Made by a program: the position numbers and the translations under genes. The notes beneath the pieces were generated by a model, which was not told where the DNA came from, ran no database searches, and was given only the letters and a program-made list of their open reading frames with translations. From Topomyia yanbarensis (Eukaryota; Arthropoda; Insecta; Diptera; Culicidae), in NCBI RefSeq assembly GCF_030247195.1, contig NC_080672.1, positions 305,133,115 to 305,197,114 of the forward strand: DNA of 64,000 bases. Direction: 5' to 3'. Each line of letters begins with the position of its first letter. The first letter of the stretch is position 1. Below, piece after piece: positions 45,425-57,860 of this stretch.

Positions 45425-47216
45425 TTATCCAGGTATTCGATTATCCGTGATTCGATTATCCGGGGAAAATGATTCGATTATTCAAATGTTCCGAAAAAAA
45501 ATCAACTAGAATGTCTGATGATAGTGCTAATTCGATCATTGCAATCAATAGACCTTTTTTCGGGGAATGGGGGGGTCTAGGGTTCACCTCCTCTCAAATG
45601 CGGCCTATTTCAAAAATAGCTTATATATGGGTTATTCCGTGCAAAGTGACCAAAACTTCGAATCGACCTTCACGGATTGGAACCAGTTTTGAAGAAATTG
45701 GTCACCATCATCTAATAACTTAAGTTATTATGTCGATTGAACCACCCCTCGGTCAATGTGAACACTCCTAACTTGAACAAATTGTTTAAAAAATGTTTTT
45801 CTTCGGATTATATCTCTAGTACTGTTTGCACTAGAATCAATCAGCGAGATGATTTTATAAGAATTTGTTCAAAGTATCTAGAAAATATACTAGTTTTTAC
45901 GGACGGTGTTGCCAAATATGTAACGTTTTAGTTTTAAACGAAAAGTTCATTTTGCTTGTAATACACATATCGGTTACCGCACACCATTTTGGCACATAAA
46001 ATATCATTATACCTACTTTGCTTGGTCGGTTTCTGGTACTCTTGGGATAGTGATGACATACTTCTTAGAATTCTGTTTGGATTCCAGGATTTCGATCGAA
46101 TTTTTCTTAGCATTCCAATAGAATCTTTCAGAATTTCAATTGAATCCCTACCCGTATTTCTACGGTTTTTTCCCTGCGTTTTGATGCAGGATTCTAAAGA
46201 AAAGTTTCTCAGAGGTCTGGTGAAATCTTTCTCAAGATTGATGTTCCTATTTTCAATAAAATCCGGTCTAAAATTCTGATGAATATCCTGCTCTGAGTTC
46301 CGGTGGAATTTGACACAATATTGCTCTTCTCCCATTATCCCCTGTTACAATTGATTCTTGCTCAGATTTCCAATGGCATCTTTAACCTCTTCATGTCCAT
46401 GTTGTTGTTCATAAACAACTACGTTTCTAAACGACCATTACTTTTGATTTACACAACATATGTTTACAATGACAAATAAAGCTAATAACTGGGACTAACA
46501 TTTTTCATTTGAGCACTAACAGTTATAAATATTATCAATAGAAAAGAAGTAATTATAATTAATCTGATTGGGTTTCGCTGAAGTAGTGCTGCCAGGGATA
46601 GTTTCTGTTAATGATGAAAATAAAACTTTGGAATATTTTCGTAGCTTGGCAATATTATTTAAAACTGATAAAACAGACGCCAGTTCTAAGGAAAAATAAT
46701 TTTGGAAACCTATACACGGTAGAAACAAGTTGGTCAAGAAAGGATTAACATGATTATGATAAGAGACCCTGCAGTCACTGAAGGCGATTTCAATTCTTGG
46801 CTAGCTCAAACAAAGATGGATGTTAGACTATGTAAAGAGGGCACTAGCATGACTTCTCGCCGAGGCGGCCGGGGACCCATCATCTACGCAATCTTTGGTA
46901 GTCCTTCGCTGGTGGCAAACATGAGTGAGAGAGTTTGCGAAGACTACATGCGTAGTAATCACCTGACAATCCGGTACGACATTGGTCAACTATATGATGC
47001 TACAAGGACAAGGACAAGGATCTCTTTGCGGAGGCACAACGCACTCCTTTCTAATTAGAATGAGAGTTAGAAGAAACGCCAACGAGCTATGATATGTGAC
47101 CACCACGTAAATTAAACTGGAGCCAAGAAACAGACGACCCCCAGCTTACTTACTTAATTTTTAGTAGTATACGAGTAATCAAATCATATTCTCCGGAAAA
47201 TCGAAGCCCGGGTAAT
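45425..47216. mobile_element. Old TIR element, possibly pogo-like
   Basis: The left segment (about 45436-45485: ttcgattatccg, then gattcgattatccgggg) and the inverted right segment (about 47216-47165: ctcgattacccggg, then cttcgattttccgg) align over about 50 nt. Repeated cgattatccg motifs at the ends are typical of pogo-like elements. No transposase was recognised. A retrotransposon fragment lies inside. Confidence 0.4.
46750..47000 (+). mobile_element. Non-LTR retrotransposon AP-endonuclease fragment
   Basis: The frame reads EGDFNSWLAQ, then MDVRLCKEGTSMTSRRGGRG, FGSPSLVANM, RVCEDYMRSNHLTIRYDIG. These are the GDFN and SxH motifs of Jockey/R1/LOA-type endonucleases. About ten residues are missing after SW, and the reverse transcriptase is absent, so it is a fragment. 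Confidence 0.7.
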
Positions 47217-49919
47217 CGAGTTTGACCTATTTTGCAAATGACACACGCCTTGTAAAAAGTTTGTCTTAAAATTTGTACACAAATAGCTATAAACAACTGA
47301 TACATTTCGTTATACCGCTACCAATCTCTATACATTCCTAGGAATAATCTAGTACAAGACCTAAGCAGCATTGGCCGAGAAACAAGTGTACCGATTCGAA
47401 ATGTGTTGGGGACAATGGACATACCGTATATGATGATGATAAACAATTTCCTCATGAATACTAAAACACAAATCTAACATAAGTCAAAAGAAGCTCATAA
47501 CCTTACTGTTTAACTAAACTAACCTTTAATCAAAAATTCGAATTCTAACAATTTTCAAAAGATTTTATTTATTGTGCGTTTGATATTCGGCTCTGTAATG
47601 GGAAACCAATGATCCTAATAAAATTATTTAAAAAAAAATCTCTATACATACAGGGTGTTTGGTTCATACTTAAGAATCTCTCGAGGGGTGATTTACTGTC
47701 ATATTTGGAGAAAAAATCTTTCTACACATACCATCAAATCTGAACCATTTCAGAGTTATTGAACTTTTTGTGTAAAAAAAATTTATTTATCTTAAAACAC
47801 CTCTAACTCGAAAAGTATAACTCCTATTTTAAATCTTTTAGTTCCTTTGGAAAGGTGAGAAAGTTTACTATTGAATGGTGTTCTCATATTTTTCAGTTAA
47901 CTAGTTTTAATTTCTTTTTAGTTGTCAAGTAGTTAAAAGTTAGTGTTTTTGATGAGGTTTTTGTTAATTTTCTCAAAATAATGAATTATGATTATAGCAA
48001 TATCTATTATCCAAAAGTTGGGTTTGAGAACGTTTCATAATTTGTTCTTCAACATAATATTCCTATCTCTTCTCGTTTCCTTGTAATTTCACTTCTAAAC
48101 TTTTCCTGTAATCGATTTGCAAGTTCTTACAAGTCTCTAATCTACAAAATATGCTGTATATCGCTATTACCAGGGCTTCATTGGAAAGCTGAGTAAATTT
48201 CCTTTCGATGTATGTACAGATATCTTTTAGTTAAGTGTACTACTAAATGACTTTTTACTAGTAAAATTGCTCATAATTAGCGTTTTTGGTTAAGTTTTGT
48301 AATTATTCTAATTATTAATCAACTAAATTAATCGTCACTTTATTTGGTGCCCCTTAATATTCTCTACAGCTTGTTATTTGACACTTTATCCCTATCGTTT
48401 TTCATTTCGCTGCGATTTAATAGTTAACACAGCATGACCTCATCACAAACGTATTGGATTCGAAATCGTTTTTGCATATGAAATGAAGAGATAAAAATGT
48501 TTTTGCTTCGAAACTAAAAGAGATAATTGAATAGAGTCAAAGAAAGAATTGTAGAGCTTGCTGAGATGCATTAACTCCATGATAATAATGGTGATGTTTA
48601 TTATTTACTATTTTAAGAAAATAACGAAAATGCCAATAATAACACTAACTTTAAACTAATTTACAGCTAAAAGAATACTAAATTCACTTAACTGAAAGGT
48701 ATTAATACATTTCTCTCTGTAAAATTTTCCTGGCTTTCGAATAAAAATAAGAAAAGGCACATTAAGTGCCATACTTTTTCAATAAGAGCTAGTATTAGTG
48801 AATATGAGATAAAAATATCCAAGCTCAATAACCCAAATACGTGGTCTTTTTTCAACATATTTTAAATTCTCTAAGTGTTCTGGAAAGAAGAAGAAATGAC
48901 CAACGTTATATACTTTTATTAGAAGTACTATGTGGTTTTGAGTCAACAATGTGAAAGTACTCATGTTTTGCGAGTTTTCATTAAAAATATGAAAATTGCC
49001 CTAAATTTTTTTTTAAAAAGCGTCTTTGTTTAAATAGAAAATTAGGGAGAACATTTAATTCCGCATCCAACGACCTATTTCTGTTCAAAATCGGTTGGAA
49101 AATGACAGAGTTATTAATTTTTTTTCCAAATTAGAAACTTGCTCGCATGAACTTTTAAGGGGACGGTCTCATACAAAATTTTCAAACAATAGATTCTTGT
49201 TTGCTCGATTAAGTATACATTCAAAAGTACGCGTGTGAACTTTGAGCTTGGAAATTGGAAAAAATAACGGAAGATACAATTATAGCATTTTTATATTGCG
49301 AGACAATACCTCACTAACCCCACAGCAAAAAAAATATGAAAATTAACTTAAGCGTATTTCATGATATCGCAGAAAAACTATTCGTGTAATTATGTTTCAC
49401 GAATAAATTTACGCTATGTATCATGCACATAAAATGGCCCCTGAAAATCGTGCAAATCTGTATGTTCCTATGAAAATTTACATTATTCTGCTAGACACCT
49501 GCGCGCTATTCATTCAACTTGCAGGTAAAATATCTTATTTTTACACGATTTTATACGAAACGGTGTTGAGCAGAGAGAAAAACTAACTGCGTCATACACA
49601 TACATGCACGAACACAACTCAATACGCTTGGATCGTCCACGCTCAAGCAAAGCTTATGTACGCCACTTTGCAATCACGTTGTTATGTGTCGCTTTAGCCT
49701 AGTCCATAAGGGGGTGTCTCTGGTGAGTCAATGATTGTCGGTTCAAGTCTTGGTAGTATTATTTAACGGATTTTTTTGATGTCGGAATCGTCACCAATAC
49801 ATACGTAAGTTATTTATAGTACGATTTGTGGCCAATGTAAAATTAATCTCTCGCATAATTTTACACTACTAGTCGCGTTCCCTTTATGTGCAGTATATTT
49901 AGCATAATTTTACATGATT
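47217..49919. other. Intergenic, AT-rich, one repeat end
   Basis: Around 47649 the phrase tacagggtgtttggttcata and ctcgaggggtgatttactgt resembles a widespread insect interspersed repeat. The remainder shows no gene. An indistinct tRNA-like stretch near 49700-49757 (cggttcaagtc) is not supported by a cloverleaf. Confidence 0.35.
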
Positions 49920-50125
49920 TTTTTTTATCTGTGCCCTTAAGAGTTCATGCGAGAAAGATTTCGGCAAATGTCTGTGCGTGTGTCTGTATATGTGTATTTA
50001 TGTATGTGTGTGTATGTATGTGCGTCTGTGTGTATGTGACCCAAAATATCACTCATTTTTCAGAGATGGTGGAACCGATTTTGATAAACTTAGTCTCTAA
50101 TGAAAGGTACAACCACAGATATCAG
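49920..50125 (+). repeat. Interspersed repeat copy with TG-rich microsatellite
   Basis: A tgtgtg/tatgtatg-rich run at about 49970-50040 is followed by ttttcagagatg and atgaaaggtacaacc, the order seen in the repeat at 42470-42770. Confidence 0.5.
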
Positions 50126-50984
50126 ACATTTAAGCTAGAACAAAATTTGTTAAAAACCTGTGTAAACTTTTAAATAAAAATAATTTGATTATTTTAATAA
50201 ATTCTATAATATTTTATACGTTTTCTGGCTTGACCAAATTTTGATTGTAACACCCTGTATTTAAAACTATTGTTTATTTATGGCTGACTTTTAACTTCAA
50301 GTACATTCTTTATGTTAGTTTTTCCCTGTAACAGCTTGAGAATCAAATAGTGAAAAGCTCATTCTGGGCAGTCACGACATTGTGATTTAGAGGGTGGGAA
50401 AGGATATGGGTCAGATCAGCTACACTACGCAGGTGTGATCTCCACCGAATCGCTAGGTGTATAACGTCTCTTTCAATTAGACAAATTGCAATTTATTGCC
50501 CTTTTATTATACCAGGCTCTTCGTGGGGGAATCATCGTCGCGCACCTTTTTGCAGTGCAATAATAGGTACAGTAGTTTTTTATTCCCATTTTTAGGTTAG
50601 GTATATAACGAAACGAGACAATCTACGCTGCTTTTGGCAAGAGTGGTGGGAGAATCGTGCAATTGGGTATTCAATTCTATATTGATTTTTATAACAATTC
50701 AATTAAGATACTGTTCTTCTGACAAATATACGGATTAGACTCAAAGATTGTGTGATTCGGTGACACTTTGATTAGCTTCATCTCAAATCCCTAGCAATTT
50801 TCTTAAACGAATGCATCTCCAGCAATTCAATATCTGTATTCATGCGGTATAAAGTGACAATCGATAAGATTTGAATGAAATCCACCACATACATTTTTCC
50901 TGTTTCCTCGAAATTTCGATAACCACAAGCTAGCTGAAAAGAAGCATCATCTTTCACCAGTTTGGGCAATCGGGGCGAGATCCG
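50126..50984. other. Intergenic, nothing recognised
   Basis: No supported gene or repeat. Confidence 0.3.
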
Positions 50985-51430
50985 CTATCGTCGTCGCGTC
51001 AACTCCCTCCGAGAGGGGCCTTATGTACAACTAGCGAGCTGCGAGACAACTCAGCTAACAGCGACGAACGAACGAACGAACGAACGAGCGAACAAACGGC
51101 GACGCACGGTGGAAAACAAATCAATATTTACTGGACGACGCTGTTGGATAGTGTAGTGAAGTGATGGCAGGCAGCGACCGACCAGCCACGGTCGAGAGTG
51201 GGCGGAAAATTTTTAGCTGAACTTTGGGGGTGTCTCGGCTTCACACTTTTCGTATTGAATTTTGCACAGCCGGTCGCCACCAGCTCCGATCGTGGCAAAC
51301 CCACGGTCGAAGACTGTCACTTGTTGTGGCGCCCTTTTCCCAGTACCTACCTACCACCACTCTGTCTCTGTCAGCCCCCGGCTCGGCAGTTTAAATGGGT
51401 TGTATATGGTCGGAATTAATCGATATTTTA
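50985..51430. other. CpG-rich segment, candidate promoter or 5' leader
   Basis: CpG and GC content rise clearly here in otherwise AT-rich DNA. It includes a (cgaa)n microsatellite at about 51063-51088 and a ctcagct initiator-like site near 51048. A short frame from 51164 ends after 18 codons. It may be the start region of a gene whose coding exons lie elsewhere, possibly in relation to the minus-strand exon at 51582-51762. Direction is not determined. Confidence 0.35.
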
Positions 51431-51581
51431 CCGGAAAAAAAATCCTCCGCATTCCAGGCTTTGGGAGAAAATCATGTTGGCCCAACCAAAACGAATGTCA
51501 AAAAAAAAAATCATAACTCTTACAAACGAGTACATATGTACCAGCTGGTACGAGGTGTGAGGAATTGGCGTAGGTACTTAC

Positions 51582-51762
51582 CGGGAGTGCATCCAGCGAT
51601 TTTAATCGTACATTGCCGTTACTGTTGCTACCAGTGCTCCCACTACTGCCGGGGATCGGGCTGCTGCAGATACTATTTTGGCCACCGTTGGGACTGTTGC
51701 AGTAGGGAGATTTGTTTGCCAGTTTGCGCTCTTTTAACTTTCGCATTCTTGCATCTTTTATG
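51582..51762 (-). CDS. Orphan coding exon, 60 codons, low-complexity Ser/Gly/Asn
   Basis: On the minus strand an exon of 181 nt is bounded by ttccccatag (acceptor, up to 51763) and a strong donor CCG|gtaagtacc at 51581. Its frame reads IKDARMRKLKERKLANKS, then YCNSPNGGQNSICSSP, then a GSSGSTGSNSNGN run and RLKSLDALP. The basic head followed by a low-complexity linker is typical of regulatory or scaffold proteins of insects; I do not recognise the gene. The frame stays open upstream to an ATG at 51845, and an ATG within the exon (MRKLKERK) could be a start in an alternative first exon. No partner exon was found in the window, so long introns are implied. Confidence 0.5.
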
Positions 51763-52239
51763 CTATGGGGAAACCCTGCTGTCGAACGCCATCGGTCCAC
51801 CGGTCGAATCGAAGGTGGAATGCGTGTGTTCGTTTTTAACCCCATCGCATACAGGGTGGTGTCGGAGTACAGACGTTTTTTGTTGTTGAATGAGGGATAT
51901 GCATGAAATGAGAAGGAAAAATAAATATATGAATATCGGCACAGAACAGTTTATGCGATGCTATTGGACTATACTCACTAGGGAGCTTCCGAATGTGATA
52001 AGTTTTATGGGTTGGGATATTTCTGATTGATATTCTAGAAAGACTAATATTCGATGAGGAGATGAAGATATTTCCTGAGAACCCGGATCTGGAACTGTTA
52101 TTTTTAAAATTGGGTATTGAATCATTGCCCAAGAAGTTTTATTTTACTGCACACCGCAGCCGCACAGTAGCCCAGAACTGTGAAAAATTGGTCAAAAGTA
52201 ATTATTTAGTGAATTTGGCATTGTAGCGGTGGGGTGTCT
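51763..52239. other. Non-coding flank of the orphan exon
   Basis: No repeat or RNA was recognised; the minus-strand frame at 51836-52132 has no support. Confidence 0.3.
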
Positions 52240-52310
52240 TTGAAATGGTTTAAGGACAAGAAAAGCTTCTATCAATAATAGAAGCTTTTCTTGTCCTTAA
52301 ACCATTTCAA
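52240..52310. repeat. Perfect 33-bp hairpin with 5-nt loop
   Basis: 52240-52272 (starting ttgaaatggtttaaggacaa) is exactly complementary to 52278-52310, with loop caata. All 33 pairs match. Confidence 0.9.
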
Positions 52311-52533
52311 TGGTCAATCCACCTAGTAATCAGAGTTAATTTTTTTTTAAAAAGTGCATTTTCTAAAGCGGTATTATTAACTTTGCTGAAGGCACCCAGG
52401 ACCAGACACTCACTTTTTCGTCTTCCCATTGAAATATGGAACGTTTTCCTTGGAAAAAATTCTAAAAGATGTTATTATTTTACAATTATTTTACTTAAAG
52501 CTTCTGCTGATGTACAAAATTATTTAGAGGCTA

Positions 52534-53665
52534 CATCCATAAATGACGTAGCATATTTTAAATGATTTCGTCTCAAACCTCTGAACACCTCCCTAATAAT
52601 GACGTACCTTCACGACAATCCCCTACCCCCCTAAAGCTGAGTTATTCGAAAATTAGCAAAGAATTTTTCAGTGTGATTAGAGTTAGTTGAAAGGCTTAAA
52701 AAATAAATAAAAATTGAATCGACACATGAACCATTTAGTACAGAAACCAAACAATTTGCTTATACTTTGGATTTAGGATTATTTATAAGCAAAGGCTTTG
52801 TGTACGATTTGCTTGTAAATAAAACTGGTTCCGTACAAAGTTGTTTATCTTCAAAAACAATATTCCGATTTGCCTGAAATTTTCAGGGCATTTTCATGAA
52901 ATATGCTACTTCTAGATAATGCAGAATGATTTTTTCAAGAATAAAAATCCTGTGCTCCCCAAAAAAAGATGCGTAGCATGACATGACCCTCTACCCCCTG
53001 TCGTCACAAAATACCAAACTCCCCCCTTCCCCATATACAGCGCAAATTCGTTAGTTGGGTGTCCGCTAGTTGGGTCATGTCCCAACTAAAAGTAAGGGCC
53101 GCTATCAATTTCAAGGGGCTCATTAGTTTATTTCTTTGGCGATCTAGAAAAAAACACGCTTTGAAAGCCAATGGAACTATGGAATTCATATTCCGGAATG
53201 TTTAATGAAATAAATGTGTTAAATGTTGCACTTCTTCCATTTAGCGTCAATTAGTTTGGGTCGTTGTGTGTTTGTTGCTAACTTCTTGGAGGTCATATGT
53301 ATTCAATCACATTATCTAATGATTTTTTAACTAGTAGTAACATATTATATCGGTTTTTTTTTCCGGCGGCGTATCCATTTCCTATTTAATGTGAAGGAAT
53401 AATTCAAAAAAGTAATTGATTGCAAGAACAATAATGACAAACTTTATCACAAAAATCAACTTTAAACTAGGAGTAAACAGCAAACTTTTGTGAATCGCAA
53501 AAAAAATGTTTTTTTTTATCGAAAGAAAACAAACAAGCAGCGTTTCCCTCGGGTAATTTTTGCTAGCTGTCAGTTGCCCCTAATAACGGACACGATACGC
53601 TAGTTGGGACGCAGTCGTGACCTAACTAACGAATTTGCTCTGTAATACTACGTCATTTATGGATG
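52534..53665. mobile_element. MITE (catccataaatgacgta family) interrupted by another MITE
   Basis: The left end catccataaatgacgtagca (52534) and the inverted right end catccataaatgacgtagta (53665) match at 19 of 20 positions. Polypyrimidine blocks such as ctaccccc occur inside. A related copy in opposite orientation ends at about 59597. The nested element occupies 53036-53644. Confidence 0.65.
53036..53644. mobile_element. Nested TA-type MITE, 609 bp
   Basis: The left end tacagcgcaaattcgttagt and inverted right end ttacagagcaaattcgttag share acag-gcaaattcgttagtt with one mismatch; TA borders both ends. Further gctagttggg motifs face each other inside. It splits the surrounding MITE. Confidence 0.7.
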
Positions 53666-55454
53666 AACTCTAACATCCCTGTGATAAGGTGAACGTCCCA
53701 TGACTTATAAACATTCAAACGCGGTCTCAATCGGGAACCTACAAACTCCTACTCTCGTGCGATCATGAATCAGTCACATCCGGAAGTCTCTATTCTCGGT
53801 ACCAGCAGTTCATGCCTTCAATTGGACCAATTAAAAAAAAGAAAGACCTTATATCCACTAGACCACACCTTCCATGGCGACATGACCGGGAACTTCAGTG
53901 ATATGGAAGAACCCACTTCCTTCTATAATCTGAACCGTGCATGAAAAATTAAGTATCAGATTCACGGCCCGCGCACTATCATCCCAATACACAAGCGAGT
54001 ATGCAAAAGGCACACGGTTATAAAATAAAATTTATAGACGCGAAGTTACATAAACGTTAGCACACGCGACATACAAAAGCACACATGATCGAACACGTTA
54101 ACGTACAAACACTCGAGCCCTTCGTGGTGATACACGCGATCGCGAAGTCCGTACGCTCGCACATATTTGATCCGTACAATGAATATCACATTCAGAATGA
54201 CTGCCCGCAATTTGCCTAAAGCAGTGTTTTAGTGGGCGACGTTGCCTCTCTCGTCTGCAATTGTAGTGTGTTATTCTGACGGGGAGCCCTTCCGAAAATC
54301 TAACTCTACAGCTCTAGTAGGACAACTCTCGAAAAATAAAATTGTAAATGAAATGGAGACAATCTATTCAATCATTCCAAATACATTTTAGTGGACATGT
54401 AACAACAGTACTGGAACCTGCAATTTATGTGGAAAATTCATTCAAGATGTTTATTCTTCATATTCCGAAACAGACCGCGATCGCGACTACTTTTCATGTA
54501 TACCTGAATTTTTAAATCACATTTCCGTACACTAGCTATCAGAGCACGAAACTACCAATGCACTAAAACCTAGACGCATCAAAAGGACCAGAAACTGACG
54601 AAATTACACCGATATTTTGTTACTTCGCAGTCAGAAAGACCTTGACTAAACCCCTAGTCCCTGGTCAAGCCGCGGGGACCGGCTGGGGTGGGCATCAAAC
54701 GTCTCTTTTATCACGGCTAGCTCGAGCTTGAGAGGCTGTACTCTCAAGGTCGGCTTGTGGCATTCACCGTCTGGCGTTTTGCTAATGCAAACTAATGGGT
54801 CATGTTCAGGATGGAAATGGACTATCTCAGTACGGGGAAGAGGTCGCTAACTATAACCACAACAATTATCATCTTTTCTGTCATATCTGATTCGTTTGTG
54901 CGCAAATCTTAATATTCACTTCAAAATTTTAATACTCTTTCATAACTTGTCTTCCGATACACTAGCTCTTTACTTCAACTTACAAATCGGTATGTGCACT
55001 TAGACAGTTCAAACGGAAATGAGCCTTCTATACTAAGTTGCAAAACCTTCATCTCATCTTCTCTTTTTCCTTCTTGTTTTTCATATTCTTTTCCAATTTT
55101 CCCCCTTTTCCGGCAGGTCCGCTAATTAGTGTATGTGTTGTGTATAAAAATATAAATGATGTTTTAACAAATAGTGTTCTATAATTTTCAAAATGACAGT
55201 TAATTATATTCATCGTGGTGGAGTTTTATTAATTTATTATTCTCCTTTTTTATAATTTCTGGTATGTAGATTATTTAACATGACTAAATTATATTTATTA
55301 TGTACACATAACATTTACATATATATAAAATTAATTTTATCACATTCTGTTCATACTTTTATAGCAAATACTCGCACAAATAAGTTTGCAACGAACAGTA
55401 GTATGGCCTATACTACTCTCACTCTCACGCTCTTTATGCTCACCTGCTGATCCA
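53666..55454. other. Intergenic, partly GC-richer, no gene recognised
   Basis: 53700-54860 has more CpG than its surroundings (for example cacacgcgatcgcgaagtcc) but only short frames; it could be a leader or 3' region of a decayed retroelement. 54870-55450 is AT-rich. Confidence 0.3.
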
Positions 55455-55833
55455 ATAGGGTAAACTACCCAAACGGCAAGAATTTTTGAAAAATTTATCT
55501 AAAGAATCCACTAATCCATTACTACGTATTTTCAATGTGTCGCTGAAAAATGGAACATTCCCAGAAATAAGAACAACACCCTCTTTAGCGCCGATATTCA
55601 AATCAGGCACTAAATCGAACAATCGAAATTAACATTGCCATTATCTTATGCATTCCAAAATTATTAAAAAAATCCGTAGGAAAACAATTAAGGAAAAAAT
55701 ATTTCAGCAAATCAACAAGCAGGCAGCATGATTTTTTATAAATGCAGTCCATCAACATCAATAAACATAAAAATAAATTGATTACTCTAATTCAAACAGC
55801 AAAACTATCTGAGAACGAGTTACAGGGAATAAA
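55455..55833 (+). mobile_element. Non-LTR reverse transcriptase fragment
   Basis: The frame reads FLKNLSKESTNPLLRIFNVS, LKNGTFPE, and LAPIFKSGTKSNNRN, then after a stop HCHYLMHSKIIKKI and, shifted, a FYKCSPSTSIN block. These are the N-terminal RT motifs of Jockey/R1-like elements. It is truncated and contains stops. A MITE abuts its right end. Confidence 0.65.
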
Positions 55834-56051
55834 TACAGTGAAAACCCGTTTTTATCAGCCCCCCATTTTGCCAGTTTTTGGACCCGATTTCGTTAACCAG
55901 CTAGGATTATGAGGCAATGTATACGGACTAATGTTAAATATTTTAACAGCTTCGGTTTATAAAAGAAAATAAATAAATAATTTTGTTATTGTCCCCATTT
56001 TGTCAATCAAAGATACATAAATGGGGCTGATAAAAACGGGTCTTCGGTGTA
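55834..56051. mobile_element. TA-type MITE, 218 bp
   Basis: The left end tacagtgaaaacccgttttt and inverted right end tacaccgaagacccgttttt both continue into atcagcccc. TA borders are present. No coding capacity. Confidence 0.7.
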
Positions 56052-56212
56052 CTTCTATATGAAAAAATATGCATTGAAAAATGTCAATTTTCACAAAAAC
56101 AAAAATTTACATTAAAAATTTAAATCGCATTGTTTTAAATTTTTTATACCTTGTCAACAAAAACCCATTGAGAAAAGAAACATTTTGAATGTGATTGCAA
56201 GATGGAGAATTT

Positions 56213-56990
56213 AACGGTAAAAAAGTTTTTCTAACAATAACTTCATACCTATTTTTAAATCTCATGCTAATTGACATACAAAACTGTAATTTTATTACAG
56301 AATATAATTCTATCATTTTAAATAAAAATGCATTTAAGAGGTTTCATATGTTGAGGTCAGTCATAAAATCGAAAAAAAGATATTTATTCCTCTATCTTAA
56401 AGTTTAGGATCTTAAGAATGTTATCCCAAATTTTTATAGAGATCGGAGCACTAGACGCAAAGTTATAACGTTTTTCATTTTGCTCCCTTACGGAGGCGTA
56501 GCTTATAGAAATTTTTTCCAACAAATCTTTCAAGGACACCACATGCATCTATACTAATGAAATTTGTTTAGTTTTATGCTTTCACTTGAACTGTTGGACT
56601 GGAATCGTAGTCACGGCAAACCTCTTTGAAATAACGGATATTGTTATAACTTCGGCACTTTTTAATGTTTTTTCATGTTATCAAGTGGATTTTGCAAATT
56701 GGACATTTTACTACGCTAGACGTATAACAAATATTTCATAAAATATAGCTACATAAATTTGCGAAAATTCAAACTTTTCCCTTTTTTCGCACATCTCAAC
56801 ATATATAACCCCTTAACAAAAATCTACCGAAATGCGATAGTTTTCGAGATATTTGGAAATTTGCTCCAACAAAAACAATAATTTCGTGTAATTATGCCCT
56901 TTTTCAAAGTTACTCGCGTTACCCCATCATAAAATGTCAACAATTTAATGTTTATTGTTTTAAAGACGTAAAAAAACTTTTTCAGTGTAT
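56213..56990. repeat. First unit of a tandem pair, interrupted by a TTAA element
   Basis: The parts before 56334 (aaaaagtttttctaacaata..) and after 56816 (gttttcgagatatttgg.., atttcgtgtaattatgccct) are matched in order by 57010-57063/57645-57715 and 57738-57860. The unit is AT-rich without a gene. Confidence 0.5.
56334..56816. mobile_element. piggyBac-type MITE with TTAA borders, 483 bp
   Basis: TTAA at 56334-56337 and 56813-56816 bracket ends gaggtttcatatgttgagg and (inverted) ggggttatatatgttgaga, matching at about 14 of 19 positions. The interior phrase tcccaaatttttatag is shared with the element at 43720-44738, so the two are relatives. Confidence 0.6.
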
Positions 56991-57009
56991 TTGGATCATG
57001 AAGAAATTT

Positions 57010-57860
57010 TCAATAAAAAAGTTTTCCTAACAACAACTTTTGACATATTTTTATTATTCATACTACCGTGCAGAGCCCATCCACCGATAGGCCTCCATTT
57101 ACCGATCAATTTGACGGTGAAATTGTTTTGACTCGAATATTGCACGGAATTTAGAAATTATTAATAAAGTGAAATATGGAAATAATACGTAGAACATCAA
57201 TATAATATACACTTTCATTATTCATCTTTTCGTATTTTTCCATATAATTATATTGGGATGCTGTATTAAATCCGTTGCCATTTTACCGCTTTTTTTCTCT
57301 TAACTCAAAGCCAACTGTTAATAAAACTGTGTAAGGACAATATTTCTAAGTGAACTATACTTAAAACGGAAGAACAAAGTCTGCAACACATGTTTGGACC
57401 TAATTTGTCGGTAATAAAAAATTATAAACCTAAAAATTTCAGCAAATTGATATCTATTACTTGTAGTGATCGGTGAATGGCACTCTAGAATTGTTGGGGT
57501 TTTCGCGTATTTTTCCTTGATAGTTGATTTAATATTCTAGTTGAAAACGAAGATCGAATTGAAATGCCTTTTAACGTTGTTTTTTAAAGAGCGTTGGAAG
57601 TAGAAATCGCTGTTAATTGATCGGTAGATGGGTCTTGCACGGTATTTGCAATCAAAAACACAATTTTATTTTAGAATATGATTCTAAACACCATTTTAAC
57701 TCAAAATGTTCATAACAAAAATGTTCAGGAAGAAAAATAGTTCCCGATATATTTAAGAATTTGTTTCAACAACGCAATTATTTCGTTTTAATATGACCTT
57801 TTCATAAGTTATTCGCGTTTCTTCATCAACAACAATAAGTTTTTCAAAAAGCCCATAACA
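57010..57860. repeat. Second unit of the tandem pair, interrupted by a TA-type MITE
   Basis: Direct, diverged copy of 56213-56990 (aaaaagttttcctaacaaca.., ttcccgatatatttaagaat.., atttcgttttaatatgacct). It lacks the TTAA element and instead carries the MITE at 57064-57644. Confidence 0.5.
57064..57644. mobile_element. TA-type MITE, 581 bp
   Basis: The left end taccgtgcagagcccatcca and inverted right end taccgtgcaagacccatcta match with three mismatches; TA borders both ends. Additional ccgatcaatt motifs face inward. No protein. Confidence 0.7.

Noticed and set aside
46750..47058. 102-codon frame as a host gene
   Set aside because: It matches the endonuclease domain of non-LTR retrotransposons and lacks a middle segment.
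49700..49760. tRNA gene suggested by cggttcaagtc
   Set aside because: No acceptor or anticodon stem could be formed; at best a decayed SINE head.
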